From NCBI RefSeq assembly GCF_947492815.1, contig NZ_CANLOB010000024.1:26186-90185 (forward strand): a stretch of DNA of 64,000 bases, read 5' to 3'. Position 1 is the first letter of the stretch; every line of letters starts with the position of its first letter. This document shows, one piece after another, positions 17,968 to 27,309 of the stretch. Both the position numbers and the translations under genes were made by a program. The stretch comes from an uncultured Dokdonia sp. Lineage in GTDB: Bacteria; Bacteroidota; Bacteroidia; Flavobacteriales; Flavobacteriaceae. A model generated the notes under the pieces. The model was not told where the DNA came from. It made no database searches and saw only the letters and a program-made list of their open reading frames with translations.

Positions 17968-19950
17968 ATGACTTTTCAAGAACATATACTTCAAGGAATT
18001 CCTAACGAACTTCCCGCAAAAAAAACATACGACACCTCTATAAATCACGCTCCAAAGCGTAAAGAAATTCTTTCTTCCTCAGAAAAAGAATTAGCATTGC
18101 GTAACGCACTACGTTACTTTGAATCGAGACATCATACAACCTTACTTTCTGAGTTTAAAGAAGAATTAAACACCTATGGACGTATCTACATGTATCGTTT
18201 TAGACCTGAATACAAGATGTATGCTCGTCCTATAGAGGAGTATCCCGCACAATCAAAACAAGCCGCTGCCATCATGCTGATGATTCAGAATAATCTTGAT
18301 TATGCGGTAGCACAACATCCTCACGAGTTAATTACCTATGGTGGTAATGGAGGAGTATTTTCTAATTGGGCACAATACCTACTTACCATGCAGTATTTAG
18401 CTCAAATGAATAACAACCAAACACTCGTGATGTATTCTGGACATCCTATGGGATTATTTCCTTCTCATAAAGATGCCCCAAGAGTTGTCGTTACAAACGG
18501 GATGATGATCCCTAATTATTCGCAACCAGATGATTGGGAAAAATTCAATGCACTAGGAGTTACTCAATATGGACAAATGACTGCTGGAAGCTATATGTAT
18601 ATTGGCCCTCAAGGCATAGTACATGGAACTACAATTACTGTTCTTAATGCTTTTAGAAAAATAAAAAAATCCCCTAAAGGTGGTCTTTTTGTGACCTCAG
18701 GACTAGGTGGCATGAGTGGTGCACAACCTAAGGCTGGTAATATTTCAGGATGTATTACCGTTTGTGCCGAAGTAAACCCTAAAGCTGTTCATACCAGACA
18801 TTCACAAGGTTGGGTAGACGAAGTAATCACAGATACCACTACACTCGTAAGTAGAGTTCGCACAGCACAAAAAACAAAAGAAACCGTATCTATTGCCTAC
18901 CAAGGCAATATCGTAGATGTCTGGGAAGCTTTTGACAAGCATAGTATTCATATAGATATAGGAAGTGATCAGACATCACTTCATAATCCTTGGGCCGGTG
19001 GATATTATCCATTAGGTATGAGTTTTGAAGAAGCAAATACATGTATGGCTGAGGATCCAGTACGCTTTCGCGAAAGCGTAAAAAGCACGCTTGTACGTCA
19101 TGCAGCAACCATTAATAAACATACAGAGAAAGGAACATATTTTTTTGACTACGGAAATGCATTTTTATTAGAAAGTTCTAGAGCAGGTGCAGATATCCTT
19201 GCCGAAAATGGTATTGATTTTAAATACCCTAGTTACGTTCAAGATATTATGGGGCCTATGTGCTTTGATTATGGTTTTGGCCCTTTTAGATGGGTATGTG
19301 CTTCTGGTAATCCAGAAGACTTAGCAAAAACAGATCAAATAGCCTGTGACGTACTAGAGCAACTTGCGCAACAAGCTCCTGAAGAAATCCAACAACAAAT
19401 GCAGGATAACATCCAGTGGATTAAAGGAGCGCAAGAAAATAAACTTGTTGTAGGTTCACAAGCCAGAATCTTATATGCAGATGCCGAAGGACGTATGAAA
19501 ATTGCGCAAGCCTTTAATGATGCAATCGCCCAAGGCACCATTGGATATGTAATTTTAGGGCGTGATCATCATGATGTATCAGGAACAGACTCTCCTTATA
19601 GAGAAACCAGTAACATTTATGACGGGAGTCGCTTTACCGCAGATATGGCTATACACAATGTAATAGGCGATAGTTTTAGAGGCGCTACGTGGGTAAGTAT
19701 CCATAATGGCGGAGGTGTAGGATGGGGCGAAGTTATCAATGGTGGTTTTGGTATGGTTCTTGATGGTAGTAATGATGCTGAAAGACGTTTGCAATCCATG
19801 CTTTTCTGGGATGTAAATAATGGTATTGCTCGTCGAAGTTGGGCTCGTAATGAAGGTGCTGTTTTTGCCATAAAAAGAGCGATGGAATCACAACCCGACT
19901 TGAAAGTTACATTACCAAATATTGTAGAAGATCGTTTATTTGAACAATAA
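17968..19950 (+). CDS. hutU: Urocanate hydratase (urocanase)
   Basis: 660 aa, the longer form found in Bacteroidetes. Converts urocanate to imidazolonepropionate with tightly bound NAD+ in histidine breakdown. Seen: TYGGNGGVFSNWAQYLLTMQ, YSGHPMGLFPSHKDAPRVV, TSGLGGMSGAQPKAGNISG (NAD-binding glycine-rich motif) and the C-terminal GRDHHDVSGTDSPYRET and IHNGGGVGWGEVINGGFGM. No hutH, hutI or hutG nearby. Contains an in-frame palindrome copy (RFRES). Followed 20 bp later by the DUF4136 lipoprotein gene. Confidence 0.97.
   Translation: MTFQEHILQGIPNELPAKKTYDTSINHAPKRKEILSSSEKELALRNALRYFESRHHTTLLSEFKEELNTYGRIYMYRFRPEYKMYARPIEEYPAQSKQAAAIMLMIQNNLDYAVAQHPHELITYGGNGGVFSNWAQYLLTMQYLAQMNNNQTLVMYSGHPMGLFPSHKDAPRVVVTNGMMIPNYSQPDDWEKFNALGVTQYGQMTAGSYMYIGPQGIVHGTTITVLNAFRKIKKSPKGGLFVTSGLGGMSGAQPKAGNISGCITVCAEVNPKAVHTRHSQGWVDEVITDTTTLVSRVRTAQKTKETVSIAYQGNIVDVWEAFDKHSIHIDIGSDQTSLHNPWAGGYYPLGMSFEEANTCMAEDPVRFRESVKSTLVRHAATINKHTEKGTYFFDYGNAFLLESSRAGADILAENGIDFKYPSYVQDIMGPMCFDYGFGPFRWVCASGNPEDLAKTDQIACDVLEQLAQQAPEEIQQQMQDNIQWIKGAQENKLVVGSQARILYADAEGRMKIAQAFNDAIAQGTIGYVILGRDHHDVSGTDSPYRETSNIYDGSRFTADMAIHNVIGDSFRGATWVSIHNGGGVGWGEVINGGFGMVLDGSNDAERRLQSMLFWDVNNGIARRSWARNEGAVFAIKRAMESQPDLKVTLPNIVEDRLFEQ
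19061..19080. repeat. HIP-like palindrome, copy 5 (in hutU, RFRES)
   Basis: Full 20-bp TACGCTTTCGCGAAAGCGTA, read as VRFRESVKS. Confidence 0.95.
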
Positions 19951-19969
19951 CACTTAAAAAAAGGAATCT

Positions 19970-20590
19970 ATGAAAGCATTACGATTACTCCCATTACTAG
20001 CCATCATGCTCGTTGTCTCTTCATGTAGCACTGTACGTGTCGCATCAGATTATGATCAAACTGTCAATTTTAACGACTATAAGACCTATGCCTTTTACAA
20101 ACCTGGCATAGATAAAGCAGAGATCTCTGATCTTGATAAAAAACGTGTTCTTAGAGCAATTGAAACAGAAATGGCTGCTAAGGGTTTTACAAAATCAGAA
20201 AACCCTGCAGTACTTATTAGCATTTTTGCAAAAGCAAACAAGCGCATAGATGTGTATCAAAATAACAGATTCGGTTTTGGAGGATTCGGCTGGGGCGGAT
20301 TCGGTTGGGGCGGATTTAACAGATTTGGCTGGGGCGGATTTGGACCTTGGGGAGGTGCTGGTTTTTATGGAAACACCGTTTCTGAACGCACTGAAGGAAT
20401 TCTATACATAGATCTTTTAGATGTAAACAAAAAGCAACTCGTATGGCAAGGTAAAGGAACAGCATCCTTAATCTCTGGTAATGTAGATAAGCGTGAAGCG
20501 CGTATTCAAGAGATTGTAAAAGAAATTATGGAAGTGTACCCTCCAGCGCTTGCTGAGAACAATAGCGAATTAACTCGCGAAAAAATATAG
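19970..20590 (+). CDS. DUF4136 lipoprotein with Gly/Phe/Trp-rich insert
   Basis: 206 aa. Lipobox LVVSSC, then DYDQTVNFNDYKTYAFYKPG, typical of DUF4136. A low-complexity insert at about 100-130 repeats GGFGW (FGGFGWGGFGWGGFNRFGW), before the closing beta strands with TEGILYIDLLDVNKKQLVWQ and the family's WQGKGTASL. Outer-membrane or periplasmic protein of unknown function; probably co-transcribed with hutU. Confidence 0.87.
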   Translation: MKALRLLPLLAIMLVVSSCSTVRVASDYDQTVNFNDYKTYAFYKPGIDKAEISDLDKKRVLRAIETEMAAKGFTKSENPAVLISIFAKANKRIDVYQNNRFGFGGFGWGGFGWGGFNRFGWGGFGPWGGAGFYGNTVSERTEGILYIDLLDVNKKQLVWQGKGTASLISGNVDKREARIQEIVKEIMEVYPPALAENNSELTREKI

Positions 20591-20645
20591 TCCTTTCCTC
20601 AAAAGAAAAGACCTGTAAATGATACAATTCTCATATTGTATCCCG

Positions 20646-20679
20646 AAAAACACCGAACTCCTTTCTTCGGTGTTTTTTT
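20646..20679. terminator. Intrinsic terminator between convergent genes
   Basis: AAAAACACCGAA / TTCGGTGTTTTT stem with 8-nt loop and T-run; serves the DUF4136 gene and, in reverse, the surface-protein gene ending at 20689. Confidence 0.9.
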
Positions 20680-20688
20680 GTTAATATA

Positions 20689-22218
20689 CTATTCTCTTTC
20701 CTTATAAGGCCTTTTAATTTTTAAAGGTCTTGGAGTTATATAACCAGGTCCAATGGGTAATCGCAATCCTTCATGCTTTGAAACGACTTGTCCATTTGCA
20801 TCTTTCGTATCTGCTCTATTAGCTACAATTTGCCAAGAAAAAGCAGCATTACTTGTTCCATTTTTAAGCTCTTTCACTGTAAATCCATCAATAGATTTAT
20901 TAGTCACGTATACTCCATTACACTCTCCTTCAAGCGTTACATATACTTTTAATGGATGGGCATCATTTATGTAAAGAGATTTTTTCAAAATAGCATCTAA
21001 TGTGATTCTAGCTTCACCATTTACAAGTTGACCAATTCCATAATCCTGAAATACAATTTCTGGAGCCTCAGGAGCAAACATAACTCTAGGCATGTTTTGA
21101 TCATCCTTGATTAAAGTAGATACAGAACCTGTCCCTATGATTTTATAATCTGTTCCGTTATTTCCATTATTATTAGTACTATAACGCATTCCCACATAAG
21201 CAAAAGTTTGATTACCTGTTTGTGGTCCCCCACTAAAATATCCTCCATAATAACTATCTGCAGCACTTAAAGCCCCATCTGGACTTACATTATCAAAGCC
21301 TGCTATTTTAGCAAATGCCCTATTGGCATTATTACCATTAGAAGTTGTGGGATCAAAATCTGCATCTAAATCAAACTCTGCAGCTGCATTTCCTAAATTT
21401 GCATTATCCATTGAGCCATCACCTGCATATGCAAATAATCCTAATGATCCCGAAGATGCAGAAACTCCAGACCCACTTGTAGGTATAGCATATGTTGTTG
21501 ATCCATTTCCTCCTAAAATAGCTGTACCCGAAACATCAAAATTTACAGCAAATAACCCATTAGATACACCACTGCTAGTTGTTTGTCCTACTAATCCATC
21601 TCCTCCTCCAGAGTTATTTCCAAAAATAGCAATACCTGTGCTTGTATTCTGTCCAAAAACTCCAATTCCCGTCCCTGTTGAAAAACCATTTACTGCAGAT
21701 TCATTTGTTGCTGCTTCTACTGTCAAAAGATTGGTAGTAGATGGTGATGTATTATTTATAGATACTCGCCCATCACTTAACACTCGTAATCGTTCTGTTC
21801 CGTTAGTTGCTATAATAAGATTCTGAGCATCCGAAGTTCCTATATAGTTTTCTCCAGAAGATGTTCCTGGAGTAGTTCCAGAATTACCCGTTAATTCCCA
21901 ATCTTCATTGACAGACGCATCAGATAATGCAGACCATTCAGAACCATTCCAATAGTAATAGCCTATTCCAGTGGTTGTATTTGTATTATAAACCAGTAGA
22001 CCTACAGTAGCTCCACCTACAATAGGAGCCACTGTTGATAAGTCTACAATATCAACTCTAGGAAGAAGCACCCCTTTATCTGCCGATGTAATGTCTAGCA
22101 TTGATCCAGCTGATGGAGAGGTTGTCCCTATACCTACCTGCGCTACAATTGGGGCAAAAAATAGTATTGAAAATAATGTAGAAATAAAGAAATTCTTCGT
22201 TGAGTATAATACAATCAT
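20689..22218 (-). CDS. Secreted surface protein with tail-fibre-like N-terminus
   Basis: 509 aa with a signal peptide. The mature start VGIGTTSPSAGSMLDITSADKG and LLPRVDI is the pattern of the many Bacteroidetes surface proteins resembling phage tail-fibre or trimeric autotransporter stalks. The centre is Gly/Ser/Asn-rich (TGTGIGVFGQNTSTGIAIFG), and the C-terminus is a beta domain ending in a basic tail. No T9SS motif is visible. Function unknown; likely adhesive or structural. Confidence 0.75.
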   Translation of the reverse strand: MIVLYSTKNFFISTLFSILFFAPIVAQVGIGTTSPSAGSMLDITSADKGVLLPRVDIVDLSTVAPIVGGATVGLLVYNTNTTTGIGYYYWNGSEWSALSDASVNEDWELTGNSGTTPGTSSGENYIGTSDAQNLIIATNGTERLRVLSDGRVSINNTSPSTTNLLTVEAATNESAVNGFSTGTGIGVFGQNTSTGIAIFGNNSGGGDGLVGQTTSSGVSNGLFAVNFDVSGTAILGGNGSTTYAIPTSGSGVSASSGSLGLFAYAGDGSMDNANLGNAAAEFDLDADFDPTTSNGNNANRAFAKIAGFDNVSPDGALSAADSYYGGYFSGGPQTGNQTFAYVGMRYSTNNNGNNGTDYKIIGTGSVSTLIKDDQNMPRVMFAPEAPEIVFQDYGIGQLVNGEARITLDAILKKSLYINDAHPLKVYVTLEGECNGVYVTNKSIDGFTVKELKNGTSNAAFSWQIVANRADTKDANGQVVSKHEGLRLPIGPGYITPRPLKIKRPYKERE

Positions 22219-22576
22219 TGATTTGGGAAATTATTGATTTATAACCCCAAATTAGTTTTTATGTTATAAAATTCCAAATTATAAAAAATCATAAAACCCT
22301 ACAAAACAACAACATACACCTCAAAACACATACGGTTTTCACATAATTCACAACTTATAAAATGTGAGAATTTTCCTTAAAATATTAACAATAGTAAGAC
22401 TTTACGTACAAAAAGACATTTTAACACATAAAACTCTAAATCAACAAGTTATTTTTACGGCTTTTTTTTAAAAAAAAATAAATTTTAACAAAAAAAGCCA
22501 TTTCTATATATAGTTTTATATACAAAAATGACTTTTATACTTTTAAAGTACTAGGTATCAATAAATAAACAAAAAT
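22219..22576. other. 358-bp AT-rich gap
   Basis: Very AT-rich and without open frames worth calling. It holds the promoter region of the surface-protein gene and, near 22459-22499, a hairpin facing the E1 gene. Nothing else recognised. Confidence 0.6.
22459..22499 (-). terminator. Probable terminator of the E1 operon
   Basis: GGCTTTTTTT and AAAAAAAGCC form the arms of a hairpin 78 bp downstream of the E1 stop codon, with T-runs. Confidence 0.55.
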
Positions 22577-24643
22577 CTAATACGCTAGTAAAGTTTCTAT
22601 TTTAGCTTTCACTTTTTCTGTACTAGGAATCATAGTTTGCTCCAAGGTACTATTTAAAGGAATAGCAGGCATATTTTCAGATCCAATAAGCATAACTGGC
22701 GCATCTAATTCTTGAAAACACTCTTCTTGAATTCTTCCTTGAAGACCGCGGCTAAATCCATTATCAGATGGTTCTTCTGTAATTACAAGACATTTACCAC
22801 ATTTTTTTACACTCTTAAAAACAGTTTCATAATCTAACGGATGTAATGTTCTAAGATCTACTATTTCTATACGGTCTTGCATTCCCAGCTCAGCACTTGC
22901 ATTCATAGCCCAATGTACTCCCATTCCATACGTAATAATAGAAATGGTTTCTACATCTTCTTGTTTCCAAATCTCTTGCAACACCCAAGCCTTCCCAAAC
23001 GGAAGTACATAATCTTCAGAAGGCTCTATAGAAGTAGCACCTTTAGTACCAGGTACTTTAGACCAGTATAATCCTTTATGCTCAAAAATAACTACAGGAT
23101 TCGGGTCATAATACGCTGCTTTTAACAGCCCTTTTAAATCGGCCCCATTAGAAGGATAGGCTATTTTAAGACCTCTTATATTTGTTACTACACTTTCTAC
23201 TGAAGACGAATGATATGGGCCTCCAGACCCATAAGCACCAATAGGCACTCGTAATATCATAGATACAGGCCATTTTCCATTACTCAAATAACAAGAACGT
23301 GATACCTCTGTAAAGAGTTGATTTAATCCTGGCCAGATATAATCTGCAAATTGTACTTCTACGATAGGTTTTAATCCAACAGCACTCATACCAACTGTAG
23401 AACCTACAATATATGCTTCTTGAATAGGTGTATTAAAAACACGATGATCTCCAAATTTCTGTGCAAGTGTAGCAGCTTCTCTAAAAACACCACCTAATCG
23501 TCCTCCTACATCTTGACCATACATCAAGCATTCTGGATGTTTTCGCATTAACTCTTCAATAGCAAATAAGGCGCAATCTACCATCACTACTGGTTCCCCA
23601 TCTTTTGGAGAGCGTTCACCGATTTCTTCGGTGATAGGCGTTGGCGCAAAATCATGTGTAAATAAATCTTCTGGTTTTGGATCTTCTGCTGTTTGCGCTT
23701 TCAAAAAAGCCTCTTCTGTTTCCGCTTTCGCGAAAGCTATTATTTCATCGATCTCTTTTTGAGAAATTCCTTGATCCAAAAGTAACTGTATCATCTTTGG
23801 ATATGGATCACGACTACGGGCTTCTTCTAAATCATCACGATACCATTCCATACGCACACCAGACGTATGATGATTGAGCAAAGGTACTTTTGCATGCACT
23901 AAGAAAGGTCTACGCTCTGTACGTATTTTGTGAATTACATCTTGTAACGTATTATAACTTTCTTCGAAGTCAGTTCCATCTATAGTAACGGCTTCTAAAC
24001 CATTAAATCCACGTGCATATTCATAAGCATCCTGCGCTCTAGTTTCAGCAGCATTTGCACTAATATCCCAACCATTATCTTGTACTAAGTAAAGTATTGG
24101 TAATTGTTTGAGTGCTGCCATTTGAAAAGCTTCAGCGATTTCTCCTTCGGTCACTGAGGCATCTCCTAATGAACAGACTACAAAAGGGTTCTCGACTGCG
24201 CTCGAACTGACATTATCATTTTGACCTTGTTCAAGGGTTTCTTTATACCAAAACCCCATAGCAACTCCTGTAGCTGGAATAGTTTGCATTCCTGTTGCGC
24301 TACTTTGATGCGGTATTTTAGGCTTATCATCATCTCTTAAACTAGGGTGCGAGTAATAGGTACGTCCACCAGAAAAAGGGTCATCTCGCTTTGCGAGTAC
24401 TTGTAGCATCAAATCATGTGGTGTCATTCCAATAGCCAGTAACATGGCATCATCACGATAATACGGAAATGCATAATCTTGCGGTAATAATTGCATTCCT
24501 ATAGCCGTTTGAATTACTTCATGACCACGACTCGTTGCGTGTACATATTTTGAAACTACTTTAAAATTCTCTTCATACAACTCGGCCATTGCTTTTGCTG
24601 TACATAAATTTTTAAAACCTTTTTTAAGTATCTCTTTATTCAT
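22577..24643 (-). CDS. 2-oxoacid dehydrogenase E1, fused alpha/beta subunits
   Basis: 688 aa from the ATG at 24643 (MNKEILKKGFKNL); an upstream ATG at 24715 would overlap the aminotransferase gene and add an unrelated leader. N-terminal half is E1 alpha: GHEVIQTAIGMQLLPQDYAF, HQSSATGMQTIPATGVAMG and the ThDP motif around CSLGDASVTEGE. C-terminal half is E1 beta: MYGQDVGGRLGGVFREA, FNTPIQEAYIVGSTVGMS and GAYGSGGPYHS. The fusion and its neighbours fit a branched-chain 2-oxoacid dehydrogenase that makes acyl-CoAs. A repeat-derived stretch (VSSSAVENPF) sits just before the ThDP motif, and a palindrome copy (AFAKAE) is in frame. Confidence 0.93.
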   Translation of the reverse strand: MNKEILKKGFKNLCTAKAMAELYEENFKVVSKYVHATSRGHEVIQTAIGMQLLPQDYAFPYYRDDAMLLAIGMTPHDLMLQVLAKRDDPFSGGRTYYSHPSLRDDDKPKIPHQSSATGMQTIPATGVAMGFWYKETLEQGQNDNVSSSAVENPFVVCSLGDASVTEGEIAEAFQMAALKQLPILYLVQDNGWDISANAAETRAQDAYEYARGFNGLEAVTIDGTDFEESYNTLQDVIHKIRTERRPFLVHAKVPLLNHHTSGVRMEWYRDDLEEARSRDPYPKMIQLLLDQGISQKEIDEIIAFAKAETEEAFLKAQTAEDPKPEDLFTHDFAPTPITEEIGERSPKDGEPVVMVDCALFAIEELMRKHPECLMYGQDVGGRLGGVFREAATLAQKFGDHRVFNTPIQEAYIVGSTVGMSAVGLKPIVEVQFADYIWPGLNQLFTEVSRSCYLSNGKWPVSMILRVPIGAYGSGGPYHSSSVESVVTNIRGLKIAYPSNGADLKGLLKAAYYDPNPVVIFEHKGLYWSKVPGTKGATSIEPSEDYVLPFGKAWVLQEIWKQEDVETISIITYGMGVHWAMNASAELGMQDRIEIVDLRTLHPLDYETVFKSVKKCGKCLVITEEPSDNGFSRGLQGRIQEECFQELDAPVMLIGSENMPAIPLNSTLEQTMIPSTEKVKAKIETLLAY
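23724..23737. repeat. HIP-like palindrome, copy 6 (in E1, AFAKA)
   Basis: Core GCTTTCGCGAAAGC in the linker between the alpha and beta halves of E1. Confidence 0.95.
24190..24212. repeat. TTCGACTGCGCTCG-type repeat inside E1
   Basis: CTCGACTGCGCTCGAACTGA, a relative of the copy at 49452 inside the aromatic hydroxylase gene. Encodes SSSAVEN on the minus strand. Confidence 0.65.
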
Positions 24644-24678
24644 CTTTAGCACCTGTGAAGACAGGCAACTATTTGGTG

Positions 24679-25743
24679 TTATACTAATTCTTGAGTTGTC
24701 ACTGGAACCATCCATCCAAATACATCTTCTTGTGCTCCTGTTTTTATGGCATTTAATGTATCGTTTACGTCTTCTCCAACAGGATGTGTTTCTGATACTT
24801 TTATGGTATCATCTCCCCAACCTATTTTTTGAATATAAGCGATACCTACAGCAGTACCTGTACCAAATGCTTCTTCTAAGGTTCCATTTTGAGCAGCCTC
24901 AGCGATTTCATCAATGGTGATAGGCCTTTCAGTAACCGTATATCCTTTGTGCTTTAAAAGATCGATCACACTTTTTCTTGTAATACCATGCAATACAGCT
25001 CCATCAAGATTAGGCGTGATAAATTGTCCGTCTATCTTAAAAAAGATATTCATAGTACCTACTTCTTGAATATATGTATGCTCATTGGCGTCTAACCAAA
25101 GTACTTGATCATATCCTTTTGCTTTTGCAATTTCTGTAGGTCTAATAGCTGCTGCATAGTTTCCAGCTGCTTTTGCTTCTCCTGTGCCTCCTGTTGCTGC
25201 ACGTATATACTTCTTTTCTGCCCATAATTTTACAGGCTTACTAAAAAATGGCCCTGCCGGGGAGGCGATGATAATAAATTTAAAACTTGTTGCTGCTCGC
25301 ATTCCAATAAAAGGCTCGTCTGCATACATAAATGGTCTTAAATATAATGCACTCCCATCTGCTGGTGGAATCCATCCTTTTTCTACATCTACTAATGCTT
25401 TTAATCCTTCTACAAAAAGGTCTTCAGGAAATTCTGGCATCCCCATACGGCGTGCACTTGCATTAAGACGTGATGCATTTTCTGCTGGACGAAATAAAAG
25501 AGGTTCCCGCTTTCGCGAAAGCGTACTCTTCATTCCTTCAAAAATAGCTTGCCCATAATGCAATGCCATTGCAGCTGGATGTGTTGGAATAAGCTCCAAA
25601 GGCATTACTCTAGGGTTTTGCCATTGCCCATCTGTATAATCACAAATAAACATATGGTCTGTAAAAGTGCGACCTAATGGAATATTATCAAAGTCGATAG
25701 TATCCATTTTTGACGCTGTAGTTTTAGTGATTGTTATATTCAT
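24679..25743 (-). CDS. ilvE: Branched-chain amino acid aminotransferase
   Basis: 354 aa from ATG 25743 (MNITITKTTASKMDTIDF); an ATG at 25785 exists but adds a non-family leader. Class IV PLP aminotransferase: HYGQAIFEGMKS, YLRPFMYADEPFIGMRA, QVLWLDANEHTYIQEVGTMN (the lysine-bearing region is just upstream, AKAAGNYAA) and FGTGTAVGIAYI. Reversibly transaminates Leu/Ile/Val; related enzymes also act on Phe. Directly upstream of the E1 gene, with E2 further upstream, so a catabolic role is likely. In-frame palindrome copy reads LSRKRE. Confidence 0.93.
   Translation of the reverse strand: MNITITKTTASKMDTIDFDNIPLGRTFTDHMFICDYTDGQWQNPRVMPLELIPTHPAAMALHYGQAIFEGMKSTLSRKREPLLFRPAENASRLNASARRMGMPEFPEDLFVEGLKALVDVEKGWIPPADGSALYLRPFMYADEPFIGMRAATSFKFIIIASPAGPFFSKPVKLWAEKKYIRAATGGTGEAKAAGNYAAAIRPTEIAKAKGYDQVLWLDANEHTYIQEVGTMNIFFKIDGQFITPNLDGAVLHGITRKSVIDLLKHKGYTVTERPITIDEIAEAAQNGTLEEAFGTGTAVGIAYIQKIGWGDDTIKVSETHPVGEDVNDTLNAIKTGAQEDVFGWMVPVTTQELV
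25508..25523. repeat. HIP-like palindrome, copy 7 (in ilvE, LSRKR)
   Basis: CGCTTTCGCGAAAGCG read in the third frame as L-S-R-K-R. Confidence 0.95.
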
Positions 25744-25839
25744 AGTAGGTATGCTTTTATATTGATATTTTGATACAGGAAACACGAAACATCTTTTCTT
25801 TTATATAATCCTGACGATAAATTTTCGTGTATCTTGATT

Positions 25840-27141
25840 CTAAAATGTCCTCGTTATATCAAATTGTTCTAAATTATCTGCTATTCGCTTTAAGAAACTT
25901 CCTCCTAAAAATCCATCTACAGTTCGATGATCAAAACTTAATGACAAGTACATCATTTGTCTAATTTCAATAGAGTCTCCTTCTGGGCGTTCCATTACTT
26001 CTGCACGTTTTTTTATAATTCCTGTGGCAAGAATGGCTGCTTCTGGTTGGTTAATAATTGGAGTTCCCATGACACTTCCGAAGGTTCCTACATTACTAAT
26101 TGTAAATGTGCTTCCCTTAATATCATCTCCGCTTAGTTTGTTTTCTCTAGCAAGTGCCGAAAGTCTATTTACTTCTGAAGCGATCTCTACTAGGTCTTTT
26201 TTATCTGCATCTTTTACAACAGGTACAATTAAATTGCCAGAAGGCAAGGCTGTTGCCATTCCTATATTGATATGCTCTTTTACAATAATATTAGATCCAT
26301 CTACAGAGACATTAATCATAGGAAAATCTTTTACTGCTTTTGCAACAGCTTCTACAAACAGTGGCGTAAATGTTAGTTTTTGATTATGTTTTTTCTGAAA
26401 AACAACTTTGTTCTCATTACGCCATGCAACAAGATCTGTAAGATCTGCCTCTACATATGCCGTCACATGCGGACTCGTATGTTTACTATACACCATATGA
26501 TCTGCAATCATTTGGCGCATACGATCCATCTCTACAATTTTCCCAGTTCCTTTATCTAGATCTAACTGAGGTATTCTATAAGCGGTAGGGTCTGCTTGTG
26601 CAACAGGTTGTGCAAATTGAAAAGGGCGTCCTTCTTCTATATATTGCATCAAATCACTCTTACGGAGACGACCTTCTTTTCCTGTGCCTGGAATACGCGC
26701 CAATTCTTCATAAGATACATGGTGCTGCTGTGCTATACTTTTAATAAGCGGACTCACAAACAGGGTTCTATCTGGCACTGTAAAAGCAGCGTTTTGTTGT
26801 ATTGTTTTTGTTGTTTTTGCAACGGTTTTCTTAACTGCCTTTTTTGTTGCTTTCTCTACTTTCTTTGTAGATGTGACTTCTTTTTTTGTAATCGTCCCTT
26901 CTACAACTTCATATATTGCAATAGCAGTTCCTACCTCAACCACACTTTTAGGTTCAAAAAGATGCTTTTTCATAACTCCTGAAGATAGAGCAGGCACCTC
27001 ATTATCAACCTTATCTGTAGCAACTTCTAATAAAATATCTCCTTCTTCAAAAGCTTCTCCTTCTGCTACTAGCCAATTTAATATCGTTCCTTCGGTAATA
27101 CTTTCACCCATTTTGGGCATTAAAAGCTGATCTTCTGTCAT
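25840..27141 (-). CDS. 2-oxoacid dehydrogenase E2 (dihydrolipoamide acyltransferase)
   Basis: 433 aa. Lipoyl domain (MPKMGESITEGTILNWLVAE; lipoyl Lys in VATDKVDNEVPAL), Ala/Lys/Thr-rich linker, E3-binding domain (FVSPLIKSIAQQHHVSYEEL, GTGKEGRLRKSDL) and catalytic domain ending LSLSFDHRTVDGFLGGSFL with the active His and Asp. Transfers the acyl group made by E1 to CoA. First gene of the minus-strand block, divergent from the Lrp/AsnC gene and probably controlled by it. The lipoamide dehydrogenase (E3) is not in the window. Confidence 0.95.
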   Translation of the reverse strand: MTEDQLLMPKMGESITEGTILNWLVAEGEAFEEGDILLEVATDKVDNEVPALSSGVMKKHLFEPKSVVEVGTAIAIYEVVEGTITKKEVTSTKKVEKATKKAVKKTVAKTTKTIQQNAAFTVPDRTLFVSPLIKSIAQQHHVSYEELARIPGTGKEGRLRKSDLMQYIEEGRPFQFAQPVAQADPTAYRIPQLDLDKGTGKIVEMDRMRQMIADHMVYSKHTSPHVTAYVEADLTDLVAWRNENKVVFQKKHNQKLTFTPLFVEAVAKAVKDFPMINVSVDGSNIIVKEHINIGMATALPSGNLIVPVVKDADKKDLVEIASEVNRLSALARENKLSGDDIKGSTFTISNVGTFGSVMGTPIINQPEAAILATGIIKKRAEVMERPEGDSIEIRQMMYLSLSFDHRTVDGFLGGSFLKRIADNLEQFDITRTF

Positions 27142-27222
27142 TTATAATTTTATTTACAACTAACACAAAATACTAATAAAACCTATTATTAAAGCTTTAT
27201 AACCCATTATAGACATTAATAG

Positions 27223-27267
27223 TAGAATTTTATTCTTTTAATAATTAATAAATAGAATAAAATTCTA
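27223..27267. promoter_or_regulatory. Two phased palindromes: candidate Lrp/AsnC operators
   Basis: AGAAT-TTT-ATTCT (27224-27236) and ATAGAAT-AAA-ATTCTAT (27252-27268), centres 30 bp apart, about three helical turns, in the 168-bp divergent region between the E2 and AsnC-type genes. The second abuts a TATATTTA -7-like box (27266-27273) of the regulator gene. Spacing and form fit an Lrp-family octamer site; inference. Confidence 0.65.
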
Positions 27268-27309
27268 TATTTACTTCTCTTTACTTATTAAAACAGTAAA
27301 CTATTACTT

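Noticed and set aside
19579..19871. Long antisense ORFs opposite hutU, metalloprotease and alaS
   Set aside because: Shadows of strongly supported genes; no family patterns of their own.
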